A stretch of DNA of 56,724 bases from Nitrospiria bacterium (GCA_035517655.1 DATIYJ010000021.1:1-56724); one strand, 5' to 3'; positions 47,854-56,665 are shown, counted from the first letter of the stretch. Notes: generated by a model from the sequence alone, not told the origin. Numbers and translations: made by a program.

Positions 47854-49731
47854 TCAATTCACCGGAGCTTTGTACAGGTCCAACATTCGAAAGCTGCGAT
47901 AGGCGATCGTATTCGAGACCTGGGCGATCATTCCAATGCTGCCATCCGGCCGCACTTCAATGGATTGATTATAAGGACCGGGGATCGGGACCGGGATCCC
48001 CGCCAGAAAGTGATAGTCGCCGTTCAAGAGAAGAGAGGCGCTGCCCAGCGCCTGGGAATAAACCCCCAAATCGGTCAGGATCATCGGAGTCGCCGTCATC
48101 GTCGTTTGGTCGACATTCAGCACATAACCCCGACTGTTCGCGGTTGGGAACAGCGAATGGCGTGTATTGCCGTTATCAAACATCGACAGAACACTCGTGC
48201 CGTTCAGCTCAAAGCCCACGTCGTGCTGATGCGAAAACCAGGGATAGGGGTCGCTGGAATTGATCGTAAAGTCGCCGTCCTTCCCGAGTTTCCAAACCAC
48301 GTCGCCCGTGCCGGTTCCGTTGTTATAGTCGATCTTGAACACCCAGTCCTGGTGACGCGCGGAATAGACCAAGCTCCCGTCCGAGACGTAGTCGATGGAG
48401 TTCCCGTGCAGCCAGTCGTTGGCCAGGCTGCCTAGGAACAAGGGGGGACATCCCCCCTGACCCTGCCGGCAGGTTTCGCCGAGCACCGCGGCGCGATTCA
48501 CATCCAGATGGTCAAAGGAGTTCCAAAACCAGGCCACCTGCCAGTTCGTATCGAGATCGATGATCATGTCCCCGACGATATCCACGGGATTCGCGGCCGA
48601 AGATCCCTGGGTTCCGTCCGTAAAAACCTTTTCTGCAACGGCCAATACCACGGTATGCCCGTTCTTCAACCGAATGGCGTCGTGCGTAAACGAGCCGACA
48701 AGACACTGGGTGGAACCCAACTGGCACGAGGAGGTCTGCCCCATCGCCACCACTTGCTCGGAGACCCGCGCCGCGTTTGTCTCATGGATGACATTGCCCG
48801 TCAGGTCGATCTCCCTCAAGACGGCGTTCGGCCCGTACATCCCGTTCAAATCGGTTCCAACCGCCAGGAGCAAAATTGTTCCTCCGGCCACCGGCCCGGT
48901 GACCAAGGGTGTCGTCCCCGAAGGATCCTGATAATACCAGATCGGATAGCCCGACAGATCGAAGGCTACCGGAAAATAACCCACGGTGATCGGGGTCTCG
49001 AGCAACACGTGGTTGGCCAGGCTGTCCTGCAACCCCGGAGGATTGGGAAAAGTAACCGGAGGGAACGTGACCGTAGGGATCCCCGTCTGGAAAGCAAGCG
49101 TGGGTCCGGCCACGACCTTGAGTCCCGTTACCGTTTCCGAACGCATGTAGTACACCGAATCCGCCCGCATACCGGCGACATAAAAATTCATGCTGGCCGG
49201 CGGGACGCATGGAAGCCAGCCCGTGCTGTCGACATTGCCCACGGTCCCCTTGCGCCAGAAACGCACCTGCATGAAACTGCCCAACGAACAAGAGGGGGCG
49301 CTGAACAAAGCGATCAGCGGGTTGGCCGTCGCACTGACCACCGGGCTGCTCCCGGAAAGTCGCGACGTCAACTGGAAGCTGATGGACGCTTGAGCCGTGG
49401 CCTGCGTGGCGTTGTTTCGCGCCGTCACCTGGATCTGGAAAGTACCGTCGTACTTGGCCGGGGCCACCTGGAACGTGTTCGTCGTACTGTAATCCCGCAT
49501 CATGATGAGCAGGTTGGGAGAGGGACCGGCACTGAAGCGGAAAGAAATCGTGCCGGGATCCGAGTCCGTGGCGGTCGCGGTCAGCGATATGGTTGTTCCG
49601 ACCGGCTGGGGCGAGGCCGGCAACGCCGCAAGATCCACGGTTATGGCCGCCGCCGCTTGATAACTCGTTGCGGCTATTATGAATAAAACCGCGGGTAAAA
49701 CGAAGCGTTTCTTTATTGAAAGCGGTGTCAT
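47854..49731 (-). CDS. Exported aryl-sulfate sulfotransferase (ASST-like)
   Basis: A ~625-residue exported protein. A signal peptide (FVLPAVLFIIAATSYQAAA) is followed by an Ig/cadherin-like module (residues ~25-120) and a linker. A beta-propeller then shows the arylsulfotransferase pattern: FTHDAIRLKNGHTVVLA, DWLHGNSIDY, VYSARHQDWVFKID, WKLGKDGDF, and FSHQHDVGFE. These His residues include the expected covalent sulfo-His. ASST moves sulfate between phenolic compounds without PAPS. The ATG at 49731 has AGGAG eight bases upstream; the 15-residue extension lacks such a site. No DsbA/DsbB-like partner is next to it. Confidence 0.85.
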   Translation of the reverse strand: MTPLSIKKRFVLPAVLFIIAATSYQAAAAITVDLAALPASPQPVGTTISLTATATDSDPGTISFRFSAGPSPNLLIMMRDYSTTNTFQVAPAKYDGTFQIQVTARNNATQATAQASISFQLTSRLSGSSPVVSATANPLIALFSAPSCSLGSFMQVRFWRKGTVGNVDSTGWLPCVPPASMNFYVAGMRADSVYYMRSETVTGLKVVAGPTLAFQTGIPTVTFPPVTFPNPPGLQDSLANHVLLETPITVGYFPVAFDLSGYPIWYYQDPSGTTPLVTGPVAGGTILLLAVGTDLNGMYGPNAVLREIDLTGNVIHETNAARVSEQVVAMGQTSSCQLGSTQCLVGSFTHDAIRLKNGHTVVLAVAEKVFTDGTQGSSAANPVDIVGDMIIDLDTNWQVAWFWNSFDHLDVNRAAVLGETCRQGQGGCPPLFLGSLANDWLHGNSIDYVSDGSLVYSARHQDWVFKIDYNNGTGTGDVVWKLGKDGDFTINSSDPYPWFSHQHDVGFELNGTSVLSMFDNGNTRHSLFPTANSRGYVLNVDQTTMTATPMILTDLGVYSQALGSASLLLNGDYHFLAGIPVPIPGPYNQSIEVRPDGSIGMIAQVSNTIAYRSFRMLDLYKAPVN

Positions 49732-49967
49732 AAGCTTTGCTCCTGATTTAGACCCCGGGGTTCCGGGCTGGAACATCGTATTCTTGGCCGCGTCCAGGGT
49801 GTCGGACGAAGCACCTGTTCTTGCACAAAAGCGGAAGCATTATAAATTTTTTCGGGCTCCAGGTCAATCCCTCGAAAGTGGGGTTTTCCACTCCGAAAAA
49901 CCCCTACTGCGATGCCGTTGCGGGCCCGGGACGTTCAAACGCGGTCTCTATATATTGGTTCGGGACC

Positions 49968-50255
49968 TTACGGGGTTTCGGTGATCTGGGTGCGGCGTTC
50001 CTTGCCCGCGCCGCCGTAGACCATGAAGACTTTCTTCCCCTGCCGGACGTGGTAGACCGCCCAGGCGGGCGCTTTTCCGTCGTAGGAGGCGTCGGGGTCC
50101 TCGCCGGAGGCCTTGAGGTGGTCGGGATAGGTGATGCCGACGTCGACCACTTCGGCCAGAAGGCATTCGGTGGTAAAACCCTTGCCGGTCAGGGCGACCT
50201 TCATCAGGAGTTGATTGATCTGTTCCGGGTCGTTCATTTCGATCGATTGGGGCAT
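49968..50255 (-). CDS. Small conserved-looking hypothetical protein
   Basis: A 95-residue soluble protein that I do not recognise. It has an acidic helical start (MNDPEQINQLLMKVALTGKGFTTECLLAEVVDVG) and a beta-rich end (AWAVYHVRQGKKVFMVYGG). The start may be the ATG at 50255 or the Met six residues later. It lies six bases after the 66-residue gene on the same strand, so the pair is co-transcribed from the promoter at 50570-50599. The 190 bases between it and the arylsulfotransferase start contain no gene I can support. Confidence 0.65.
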   Translation of the reverse strand: MPQSIEMNDPEQINQLLMKVALTGKGFTTECLLAEVVDVGITYPDHLKASGEDPDASYDGKAPAWAVYHVRQGKKVFMVYGGAGKERRTQITETP

Positions 50256-50261
50256 CGTCGC

Positions 50262-50462
50262 TCACATCAATTTTTTCAACTCGGCTTCCATCACGGATAC
50301 CCACCGCTCGACCGGCGCCTCGGCGTCCACGATGATCTCATACTTCCCGTTCGGGAGCTTCCTGACCTTTCCCGGCGCTTCCGGGCCGAGCGGGATCTCG
50401 ATCCATTCGCGGTTGATACCGAGGCGGTCCGTCACCTCGAAGATCGCGTTGATTTCCTTCAT
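50262..50462 (-). CDS. Small hypothetical protein
   Basis: A 66-residue protein (MKEINAIFEVTDRLGINREW..KLPNGKYEIIVDAEAPVERW) with a beta-rich centre and a helical C-terminus (VSVMEAELKKLM). No family is recognised. I start at the Met at 50462, because the longer open frame runs through the structured repeat copy D (50512-50560), which looks non-coding. With the 95-residue gene it forms a two-gene operon whose leader begins with that repeat. Confidence 0.6.
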   Translation of the reverse strand: MKEINAIFEVTDRLGINREWIEIPLGPEAPGKVRKLPNGKYEIIVDAEAPVERWVSVMEAELKKLM

Positions 50463-50511
50463 TCCGACGACTTTGAGCAATTGTGTCCCCTCACGACAAA
50501 AAGTACCTAAC

Positions 50512-50560
50512 GTAAGCGGGTCCTGTCCTTCGGCAGCCCCACTTCCGGCCACCCGCTTAT
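50512..50560. repeat. Family-2 structured repeat, short copy D
   Basis: Arms TAAGCGGGT and ACCCGCTTA (9 bp perfect, extended by a G/T pair) enclose CCTGTCCTTCGGCAGCCCC and CTTCCGGCC. It begins about three bases after the predicted transcript start of the two small genes, so it would form the 5' end of that mRNA. Confidence 0.82.
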
Positions 50561-50569
50561 CGGCCCATA

Positions 50570-50599
50570 ACCTTACCATCCCCGCTCGCGGGTTGTCAA
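50570..50599 (-). promoter_or_regulatory. Promoter of the two small hypothetical genes
   Basis: Minus-strand -35 TTGACA (50599-50594) and -10 TAAGGT (50575-50570), spacing 18; CCCGC/GCGGG in the spacer is an additional small inverted repeat. Start near 50563. Confidence 0.55.
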
Positions 50600-50632
50600 A
50601 AGACTTGACTTGGTTGCCAGATTTGGAATGAT

Positions 50633-50664
50633 CGCGGGGACGGCGAAATCCGGCCGCCCCCGCG
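50633..50664 (-). terminator. Hairpin directly after the 1-Cys peroxiredoxin stop
   Basis: CGCGGGG and CCCCGCG pair, continued after one mismatch by CGGC/GCCG. The stem starts five bases beyond the stop codon. The U-run is lacking, so it is a probable but not certain terminator. Confidence 0.55.
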
Positions 50665-50669
50665 GGTCG

Positions 50670-51305
50670 TCACAGGTTGGGCTGGGGCGTGGTCCGAAGA
50701 TAGGGCTTGATGACCTTGTGTCCCTTCGGAAACTTGCCCGCGATCTCCTCGTCTTTCACCGACGTGGCGATGATGCAGTCCTGCCCCGGCTTCCAGTCGG
50801 CCGGCGTCGCGACGCTGTATTTCGCGGTCAACTGCAGCGATTCGACCACGCGGAAGATCTCGTCGAAGTTCCGTCCCGTCGCGGCCGGATAGGTCAGGGT
50901 CAGCTTGAGCTTCTTGTCCGGGCCGATGATGAAGACCGACCGGACGGTCATGTTGTCGATCGCGTTGGGATGGATCATGTCGTACAGCAGGGCGACTTTC
51001 CGCTCGGGATCGCCGATGATCGGATAGTCGACCACGCAGTTCTGGGTCTCCTCGATGTCCTTGATCCATTTCGTGTGGTCGCCGATCGGGTCGACGCTCA
51101 GGGCGACGACCTTGACGCCCTTTTGGGCGAACTTGTTCTTGAGTTTCGCCACCGCGCCCAGCTCGGTGGTGCAGACCGGCGTGAAATCTTTCGGGTGGGA
51201 AAAGAAAATCACCCAGTTGTTCCCGATCCATTCATGAAAACGGATCGGACCCTGCGTGGATTCCGCCGTGAAATCCGGCACGATGTCTCCTAATCGAACG
51301 GCCAT
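50670..51305 (-). CDS. 1-Cys peroxiredoxin (Prx6 type)
   Basis: A 211-residue peroxidase. The peroxidatic Cys is in HPKDFTPVCTTELG (about residue 45). The C-terminal domain with YPAATGRNFDEIFRVVESLQL and TPADWKPGQDCII is characteristic of the Prx6 group. A second Cys (NCVVDYP) and the one in QDCII are not at the resolving position. It detoxifies hydrogen peroxide and organic peroxides in the cytoplasm. AAGGAGG lies just before the ATG. The promoter at 51378-51407 has an inverted repeat at the predicted start site, suggesting a dedicated regulator. Confidence 0.94.
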   Translation of the reverse strand: MAVRLGDIVPDFTAESTQGPIRFHEWIGNNWVIFFSHPKDFTPVCTTELGAVAKLKNKFAQKGVKVVALSVDPIGDHTKWIKDIEETQNCVVDYPIIGDPERKVALLYDMIHPNAIDNMTVRSVFIIGPDKKLKLTLTYPAATGRNFDEIFRVVESLQLTAKYSVATPADWKPGQDCIIATSVKDEEIAGKFPKGHKVIKPYLRTTPQPNL

Positions 51306-51362
51306 GGCTCCCTCCTTTAAATGGTTAAGTTCCGTGAATCCAGTCGTTTTAATCTCTAAAAT

Positions 51363-51407
51363 AAGGTCGGACCTTTATTTATAAACCCCTAGCCGGGCCC
51401 TGGTCAA
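51363..51407 (-). promoter_or_regulatory. Promoter and putative operator of the 1-Cys peroxiredoxin gene
   Basis: Minus-strand -35 TTGACC (51407-51402) and -10 TATAAA (51383-51378), spacing 18. The inverted repeat AAGGTC-G-GACCTT (51363-51375) is centred on the predicted transcript start near 51371, a typical repressor position. Confidence 0.65.
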
Positions 51408-51495
51408 GAGGAAATTGGAGGGGGCGCCTCTCTGTGAAAAGGAATAGATATAGTGCAACCGATTCTGATAAAATGTGAAATTCATTCGGTGACCC

Positions 51496-54400
51496 ATGAA
51501 TATCAACGAACTTAAAAAGATTTTATCCGCGCGCATCCTGGTGATCGACGGCGCGATGGGGACGCAGATCCAGAACCGGAACCTCGCGGCGAAGGATTTC
51601 GGCGGGCCGCTTCTTGAAGGCTGCAACGAGAACCTGAACCTCACCCGTCCCGACGTGATCCAGGCTATCCACGAGGCCTATCTCGCGGCCGGCGCGGACA
51701 TCGTCGAGACGAACACCTTCGGCGGGACCTCGATCGTGCTGGCCGAGTACGGTCTCCAGGACAAGGTGCTTGAGATCAACCGGGCCGGGGCGCGACTCGC
51801 GCGCGCCGCCGCGGAGCGCTTCTCGACCTCCGAGCGTCCGCGGCTCGTGGCCGGCGCGATGGGGCCGACGACCAAGACGCTGCTCGTGACCGGCGGGGTC
51901 ACCTTTGACCAGCTCAGCGAAGCGTTCTACCTCCAAACGAAGGGACTGATCGAGGGCGGCGCCGACCTGCTCTTGCTCGAGACGGCCCAGGATACTTTGA
52001 ACCTCAAGGCCGCGGCGATCGGCGTACTGAAGGCCTTAAAAGAATCCGGCCGGGAGCTTCCGCTGATGATCTCGGCCACGATCGAGCGGACCGGCACGAT
52101 GCTGGCCGGCCAGGCCGTGGAGGCTCTGTACACGTCGCTCGAACATCTGCCGCTATTTTCGATCGGGCTGAACTGCGCCACAGGGCCGGAGTTCATGACG
52201 GATCATATCCGCTCGCTCGCGGCGCTCGCGACCTGTTATATCAGCGTCTATCCCAACGCCGGGCTGCCGGATGAAGAAGGGAAATATTCCGAGACGCCCG
52301 AATCGCTCTCGGCCAAACTCGCGCGCTTCGCGGACGAGGGCTGGCTGAACCTCGTCGGCGGCTGCTGCGGCACGACCCCGGAGCATATCAAAGCGATCGC
52401 CGACATGGTCAAAGGCAAGAAGCCCCGCGTCCCGCAGACGCTGGTCAAGCCGGCCGTATCCGGGATCGACTATCTGCCGATCGAGGAGGACAACCGTCCC
52501 ATCATCGTGGGCGAGCGGACGAACGTGATCGGCAGCCGGAAGTTCAAGGACCTGATCGTGTCGGAGAAGATCGAGGAGGCCTCCGAGATCGGCCGCGCCC
52601 AGGTCAAGACCGGGGCGCAGGTGTTGGATGTTTGCATGGCCAACCCCGACCGCAACGAGCTTTTTGACATGGACCGCTTCATTCAAATCCTGAACAAGAA
52701 GGTCAAGTCCCCGCTCATGATCGACTCGACCGACGCCGCCGTGACCGAGGCCGCGCTCAAGCACTGCCAGGGGAAATGCGTGATCAACTCAATCAACCTT
52801 GAGGACGGCGAGGAGCGCTTCGAGAAGATTGTGCCGCTGCTCAAAAAATACGGCGGCGCGGTGGTCGTGGGCTGCATCGACGAGGACAAGGTCCAGGGCA
52901 TGGCCGTCGCGCGGCAGAGGAAGCTCGCCGTCGCTCAAAGGTCGCACGACCTGCTGGTGAACAAGTACGGCGTCCCCGTTCGGGACCTCATCTTCGACGC
53001 CCTGGTCTTCCCGGTCGGAACGGGCGACGCCAACTACATCGGCTCGGCGCCCGAGACGATCGAGGGCATCCGGCTGATCAAGGAAGCTCTGCCGGGCGTC
53101 AAGACGGTGCTGGGGATCAGCAACGTCTCCTTCGGCCTCCCGCCCGCCGGGCGGGAAGTTTTAAACGCCGTTTTCCTGTATCACTGCGTCAAGGCCGGGC
53201 TGGATTACGCGATCGTCAATTCCGAGAAGCTTGAGCGCTACCCGTCCATCCCGGAGGAGGAGCGGCGGCTTGCGGAGGACCTGATCTACTGGCGCGGAAA
53301 AGACCCCGTGGCGGCCTTCGCCGAATATTTCCGTGCGAAGAAGCCGGCCGCGAAAAAACCCAAGAGCTCGCTGTCGCTCGATGAGCGGCTGGCACGGTAT
53401 ATTATTGAAGGCTCGAAGGATGGACTGGTCGAGGACCTCGATGAGGCGCGCAAAACCCGAAGCCCCCTTGAGATCATCAACGGCCCGCTGATGGCCGGGA
53501 TGGACGAGGTCGGGCGGCTGTTCAACAACAACGAATTGATCGTGGCCGAGGTGCTGCAGTCGGCCGAAGCGATGAAGGCCGCGGTGCGCCACCTCGAACA
53601 ATTCATGGAGAAGAGCGACACCGCCAGCCGCGGCAAGATCATCCTGGCGACGGTGAAGGGCGACGTGCACGACATCGGGAAGAACCTCGTCGAGATCATC
53701 CTCGGCAACAACGGCTACAAGATCGTCAATCTCGGCATCAAGGTCCCGCCGGAGGAGTTGATCGCGGCCTATCAGCGCGAGCGGCCGGACGCGATCGGCC
53801 TGTCCGGGCTCCTGGTCAAGTCGGCCCAGCAAATGGTCGTGACGGCGCAGGATTTGAAGGCGGCCGGGATCGCGGCGCCGATCCTCGTCGGCGGCGCCGC
53901 GCTGACGAAAAAATTCACGGACACCAAGATCGCGGCCGAGTATGCCGGCCCGGTGATCTATGCCAAGGACGCGATGAACGGGCTCGATATCGCGAACCAG
54001 TTGATGAACGAAGATTCGCGCGAGGACTTTCTGAACAAAGTCCGGGAAGACCGGAAACACATGGTCCAGGTTACCGAGGAGCGCGCATCCCGTCCCGCGA
54101 CGCTTACTGAGGCCACGGCCGCGCGTTCGGCCGTGCGGAGGAATCATCCCCTGCCGAGGCCGTCGGACTTCGATCTGCATGTGATCGAAAAGGGTCCCGT
54201 CGAGGAGATCTTCGGATACATCAACCCGGTCATGCTGTACGGGAAGCATCTGGGCCTGAAGGGAAACCTGGAAAAGCTTCTGGCCGAGAAGGACGAGACG
54301 GCCGAAAAACTTTACAAAACAGTCGAGGCGTTCAAGAAAGAGGCAATCGCAAAAAAATATATCACGGCACAGGGGGTCTACCGGTTCTTTCCATGCCAAT

Positions 54401-54957
54401 CGCGTGGAGACGATCTTTTGATCTTCGATCCGTCCGATCCATCGCGTATGATTGAGACATTCACATTCCCGCGGCAACCTTCCGGCGAGCGGCTCTGCCT
54501 CTCGGACTACTGCCGTGACGTCGAGTCCAAAGAGATCGACAGCGTGGCGTTCTTCGCCGTCACCTGCGGACGCGGCGTGCGGAAACTATCCACGCAATGG
54601 AAAGAGGCGGGGGACTATCTGCGTTCGCACATGCTGCAGGCCGTGGCGGTCGAGGGGGCGGAGGGCTTTGCGGAATGGCTGCACAAAAAGATTCGCGCGG
54701 ACTGGGGTTTCCCCGATCCGCCTTCGCTCGCATTACCGGATCTCTTCCATAAAAAATACCGCGGCGTGCGCGTCAGCTTCGGCTATCCGGCCTGCCCGAA
54801 CCTCGCCGACCAGCACAAACTCTTCAAGCTGCTCGACGTCGCCGCAAAGATCGGCATCCAATTGACCGACGGCGACATGATGGACCCCGAAGCCTCCGTC
54901 TCGGCCCTCGTCTTCCATCATCCGGACGCGAAGTATTTCAGGACGGATACTGCATAG
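51496..54957 (+). CDS. metH: Cobalamin-dependent methionine synthase
   Basis: MetH transfers the methyl group of methyltetrahydrofolate to homocysteine through methylcobalamin. The 1153-residue protein has all modules. The homocysteine domain (1-~320) has zinc ligands Cys227 (GLNCATGP), Cys290 and Cys291 (GGCCGTTP). The pterin domain (~340-600) has GERTNVIGSRKF and GISNVSFGLP. The cap domain is ~630-715. The B12 domain has GDVHDIGKNLV with His725 as the cobalt ligand. The reactivation domain (~900-1150) has GVRVSFGYPACPNLADQ. The upstream gap contains no recognisable SAM or cobalamin riboswitch, and the Shine-Dalgarno (GGTGA) is weak. Confidence 0.97.
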   Translation: MNINELKKILSARILVIDGAMGTQIQNRNLAAKDFGGPLLEGCNENLNLTRPDVIQAIHEAYLAAGADIVETNTFGGTSIVLAEYGLQDKVLEINRAGARLARAAAERFSTSERPRLVAGAMGPTTKTLLVTGGVTFDQLSEAFYLQTKGLIEGGADLLLLETAQDTLNLKAAAIGVLKALKESGRELPLMISATIERTGTMLAGQAVEALYTSLEHLPLFSIGLNCATGPEFMTDHIRSLAALATCYISVYPNAGLPDEEGKYSETPESLSAKLARFADEGWLNLVGGCCGTTPEHIKAIADMVKGKKPRVPQTLVKPAVSGIDYLPIEEDNRPIIVGERTNVIGSRKFKDLIVSEKIEEASEIGRAQVKTGAQVLDVCMANPDRNELFDMDRFIQILNKKVKSPLMIDSTDAAVTEAALKHCQGKCVINSINLEDGEERFEKIVPLLKKYGGAVVVGCIDEDKVQGMAVARQRKLAVAQRSHDLLVNKYGVPVRDLIFDALVFPVGTGDANYIGSAPETIEGIRLIKEALPGVKTVLGISNVSFGLPPAGREVLNAVFLYHCVKAGLDYAIVNSEKLERYPSIPEEERRLAEDLIYWRGKDPVAAFAEYFRAKKPAAKKPKSSLSLDERLARYIIEGSKDGLVEDLDEARKTRSPLEIINGPLMAGMDEVGRLFNNNELIVAEVLQSAEAMKAAVRHLEQFMEKSDTASRGKIILATVKGDVHDIGKNLVEIILGNNGYKIVNLGIKVPPEELIAAYQRERPDAIGLSGLLVKSAQQMVVTAQDLKAAGIAAPILVGGAALTKKFTDTKIAAEYAGPVIYAKDAMNGLDIANQLMNEDSREDFLNKVREDRKHMVQVTEERASRPATLTEATAARSAVRRNHPLPRPSDFDLHVIEKGPVEEIFGYINPVMLYGKHLGLKGNLEKLLAEKDETAEKLYKTVEAFKKEAIAKKYITAQGVYRFFPCQSRGDDLLIFDPSDPSRMIETFTFPRQPSGERLCLSDYCRDVESKEIDSVAFFAVTCGRGVRKLSTQWKEAGDYLRSHMLQAVAVEGAEGFAEWLHKKIRADWGFPDPPSLALPDLFHKKYRGVRVSFGYPACPNLADQHKLFKLLDVAAKIGIQLTDGDMMDPEASVSALVFHHPDAKYFRTDTA

Positions 54958-54975
54958 GGATTGTAGGGGGCCTTG

Positions 54976-55425
54976 ATGAGAGTTTTTGCGTTCCTAATCA
55001 TTGCAGGAATGCTTGTGGGGTGCCAGACCGCTCCTCGGCCGCTGCCCCCGGATGAATTGAATCGCATCCAAACTCGCACGTTCAACGAGCCCTTCGATCG
55101 CGTCTTCTCCGCCGTTCTGGAAACCCTCCGGGATGCCCGCTACCCCATCGCCGTGTCCGACACTCAATCGGGCCTCATCATGACCGACGACGTACTGCCG
55201 GAGGGACATCCAATCGCCGAAACCGAGGCCGCCGTCCGCTCCAAGTGGAGCGTCATGGTCACTCGGACCGGGGATAATCGAACCACTGTCCGAGCTCGGT
55301 GGTTCTATGCCATCCGGGGCGCTATCCTCCTTCGCTTTCGCGAGGCCGACCAGCCGGAATCCGAGGAGGCTCACTATAAGCCATTTTTCGAAAAGCTGGA
55401 ATCGAAATTGAAAAATAGCCCCTGA
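54976..55425 (+). CDS. Small lipoprotein of unknown function
   Basis: A 149-residue protein with a lipoprotein signal peptide (MRVFAFLIIAGMLVGCQT; lipobox LVGC, lipidated Cys about residue 16). The mature part begins with a Pro-rich linker. A compact alpha/beta domain follows: RTFNEPFDRVFSAVLETLRDARYPIAVSDTQSGLIMTDD resembles the opening of small lipoproteins that contain an NlpC/BamC-like fold. WSVMVTRTGDNRTTVRARWFY follows. No function is assigned. The ATG at 54976 is preferred over the TTG at 54973, with GGGGG upstream. It lies 18 bases after metH. Confidence 0.8.
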   Translation: MRVFAFLIIAGMLVGCQTAPRPLPPDELNRIQTRTFNEPFDRVFSAVLETLRDARYPIAVSDTQSGLIMTDDVLPEGHPIAETEAAVRSKWSVMVTRTGDNRTTVRARWFYAIRGAILLRFREADQPESEEAHYKPFFEKLESKLKNSP

Positions 55426-55511
55426 CTTTTAAATGGATTGGAGTCTGAGAATTTTCCCAGAAATAATAAATAGGGACAGATTGAGGTAGCCCCGATTCCA
55501 TGGACAGATGG

Positions 55512-56375
55512 TTAAGCCCCCGGATGCCGCTCCTCAAACTGCACCGGGCTTTGGTAATCTAACGCCGCGTGGCGGCGCTGCCGATTATAAAACAGTTCGA
55601 TGTAGTCAAACAACGCCGCCCGCGCCTGATCTCGATCGAAGAAGGTCTGATGGAAAACCCATTCGTTCTTCAGCGAACTAAAAAAGCTCTCCACCACGGC
55701 GTTGTCGTAACAGTTGCCCTTTCGACTCATGCTGGGCTGCATCCCCTGCATCTGAAGCCGGCTCCGATAAAGACGGCTGGCATACTGGATGCCCTGATCG
55801 GTGTGATGGATCAGTCCGGGCGAAGGACGGCGGTGGGCAATCGCCATGGCCAGTGCATCAAGCACCAACTGGCCGTCGGGCCGTTCACTCATCGCCCACC
55901 CCACGACGCGTCGGGAGTACAAATCCAACAGCACGGCCAGATACAGCCACCCCCGGCGGGTGGGAATAAAGGTGATATCCCCGGCCCAGATCCGGTTCGG
56001 AACGGCCACGGCAAACTGCCGGTCCAGATGATTGGGTGCGGGCGGATCGCTGTTGCGGGCCGCATAGGCCGCTCGAAACCGTCGCATCCGTCGGGCTTCG
56101 ATGCCATGGATCCGTCGCAGTCGCCTCACGCGGTGTCGGCCGCACGGCACGCCCTCGTCGTTCAAAGTCCGCCAGGTCTTGACCGCGCCGTAGGCCTCCC
56201 GGTTCTGGGCGTGAAGCCGGCGGATCTGAAGCAGCAGGGTCCGATTGGCTTGCGCCCGGCGACTCTCCGGTCGGTTGCGCCCGGCGTAGTAGCCGCTACG
56301 GCTCACGCCCACGGCGGCGCACAGGTGATCGACGCGATGAACCGACCGGTGCGCTTCGATGAAGGCGTGCTTCAT
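55512..56375 (-). CDS. IS3-family transposase, OrfB (DDE integrase)
   Basis: A 287-residue DDE transposase part. A HTH_21 segment (RVDHLCAAVGVSRSGYYAGRNRP) precedes the rve catalytic core with Asp in WAGDITFI, Asp in HHTDQGIQYAS and Glu in NAVVESFFSSLKNE, 35 residues apart, as in the DD(35)E class. YIELFYNRQRRHAALDYQSPVQFE is the family's C-terminal signature. It lies in the -1 frame relative to OrfA and shares four bases with it. The active enzyme is expected to be an OrfAB fusion by frameshifting. All catalytic residues are intact, so the element may be active. Confidence 0.94.
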   Translation of the reverse strand: MKHAFIEAHRSVHRVDHLCAAVGVSRSGYYAGRNRPESRRAQANRTLLLQIRRLHAQNREAYGAVKTWRTLNDEGVPCGRHRVRRLRRIHGIEARRMRRFRAAYAARNSDPPAPNHLDRQFAVAVPNRIWAGDITFIPTRRGWLYLAVLLDLYSRRVVGWAMSERPDGQLVLDALAMAIAHRRPSPGLIHHTDQGIQYASRLYRSRLQMQGMQPSMSRKGNCYDNAVVESFFSSLKNEWVFHQTFFDRDQARAALFDYIELFYNRQRRHAALDYQSPVQFEERHPGA

Positions 56376-56665
56376 TCGGATCCCTTGGTGAAGAACGCCA
56401 CGGCTTTTTTTAAAATGTCCCGCTCCTCACGCAGCCGCGCGTTCTCCCGTCGGAGCCGGGCCACTTCATCGGCGGGGGCGGGCAGACGCCCCGAGCCGGG
56501 AAAGGAATGCTCGCCGTGAGTCCGAATTTGCGCCTGCCATTTATAAAGCCGATTTCTCGGGACCCCCAGCTCCCGGGCCAGTTCCGCCGCCGGTTTACCG
56601 GATTGCTCCAGCAACCGCACGGCTTCGGCTTTAAACGCTTTGGTAAAACTCCGGCGCTTTCGCAT
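56372..56665 (-). CDS. IS3-family transposase, OrfA
   Basis: A 97-residue DNA-binding protein with a helix-turn-helix (KAFKAEAVRLLEQSGKPAAELARELGVPRNRLYKWQ) that recognises the IS ends, followed by a leucine-zipper-like helix (DEVARLRRENARLREERDILKKAV) for multimerisation. The A7G run on the minus strand (56411-56404), inside codons for LKKA, allows -1 slippage into OrfB. Alone, OrfA normally acts as an inhibitor of transposition. Confidence 0.93.
   Translation of the reverse strand: MRKRRSFTKAFKAEAVRLLEQSGKPAAELARELGVPRNRLYKWQAQIRTHGEHSFPGSGRLPAPADEVARLRRENARLREERDILKKAVAFFTKGSE
56405..56411 (-). promoter_or_regulatory. Programmed -1 frameshift site of the IS3 element
   Basis: Seven A residues on the minus strand (TTA AAA AAA GCC in the OrfA frame). 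A -1 slip leads into an open OrfB frame that continues through the ATG at 56375, giving the OrfAB transposase. Confidence 0.75.

Noticed and set aside
51306-51495. Cobalamin or SAM riboswitch before metH
   Set aside because: No B12-box or SAM-box core sequence is seen and the gap is mostly taken by the divergent peroxiredoxin promoter.
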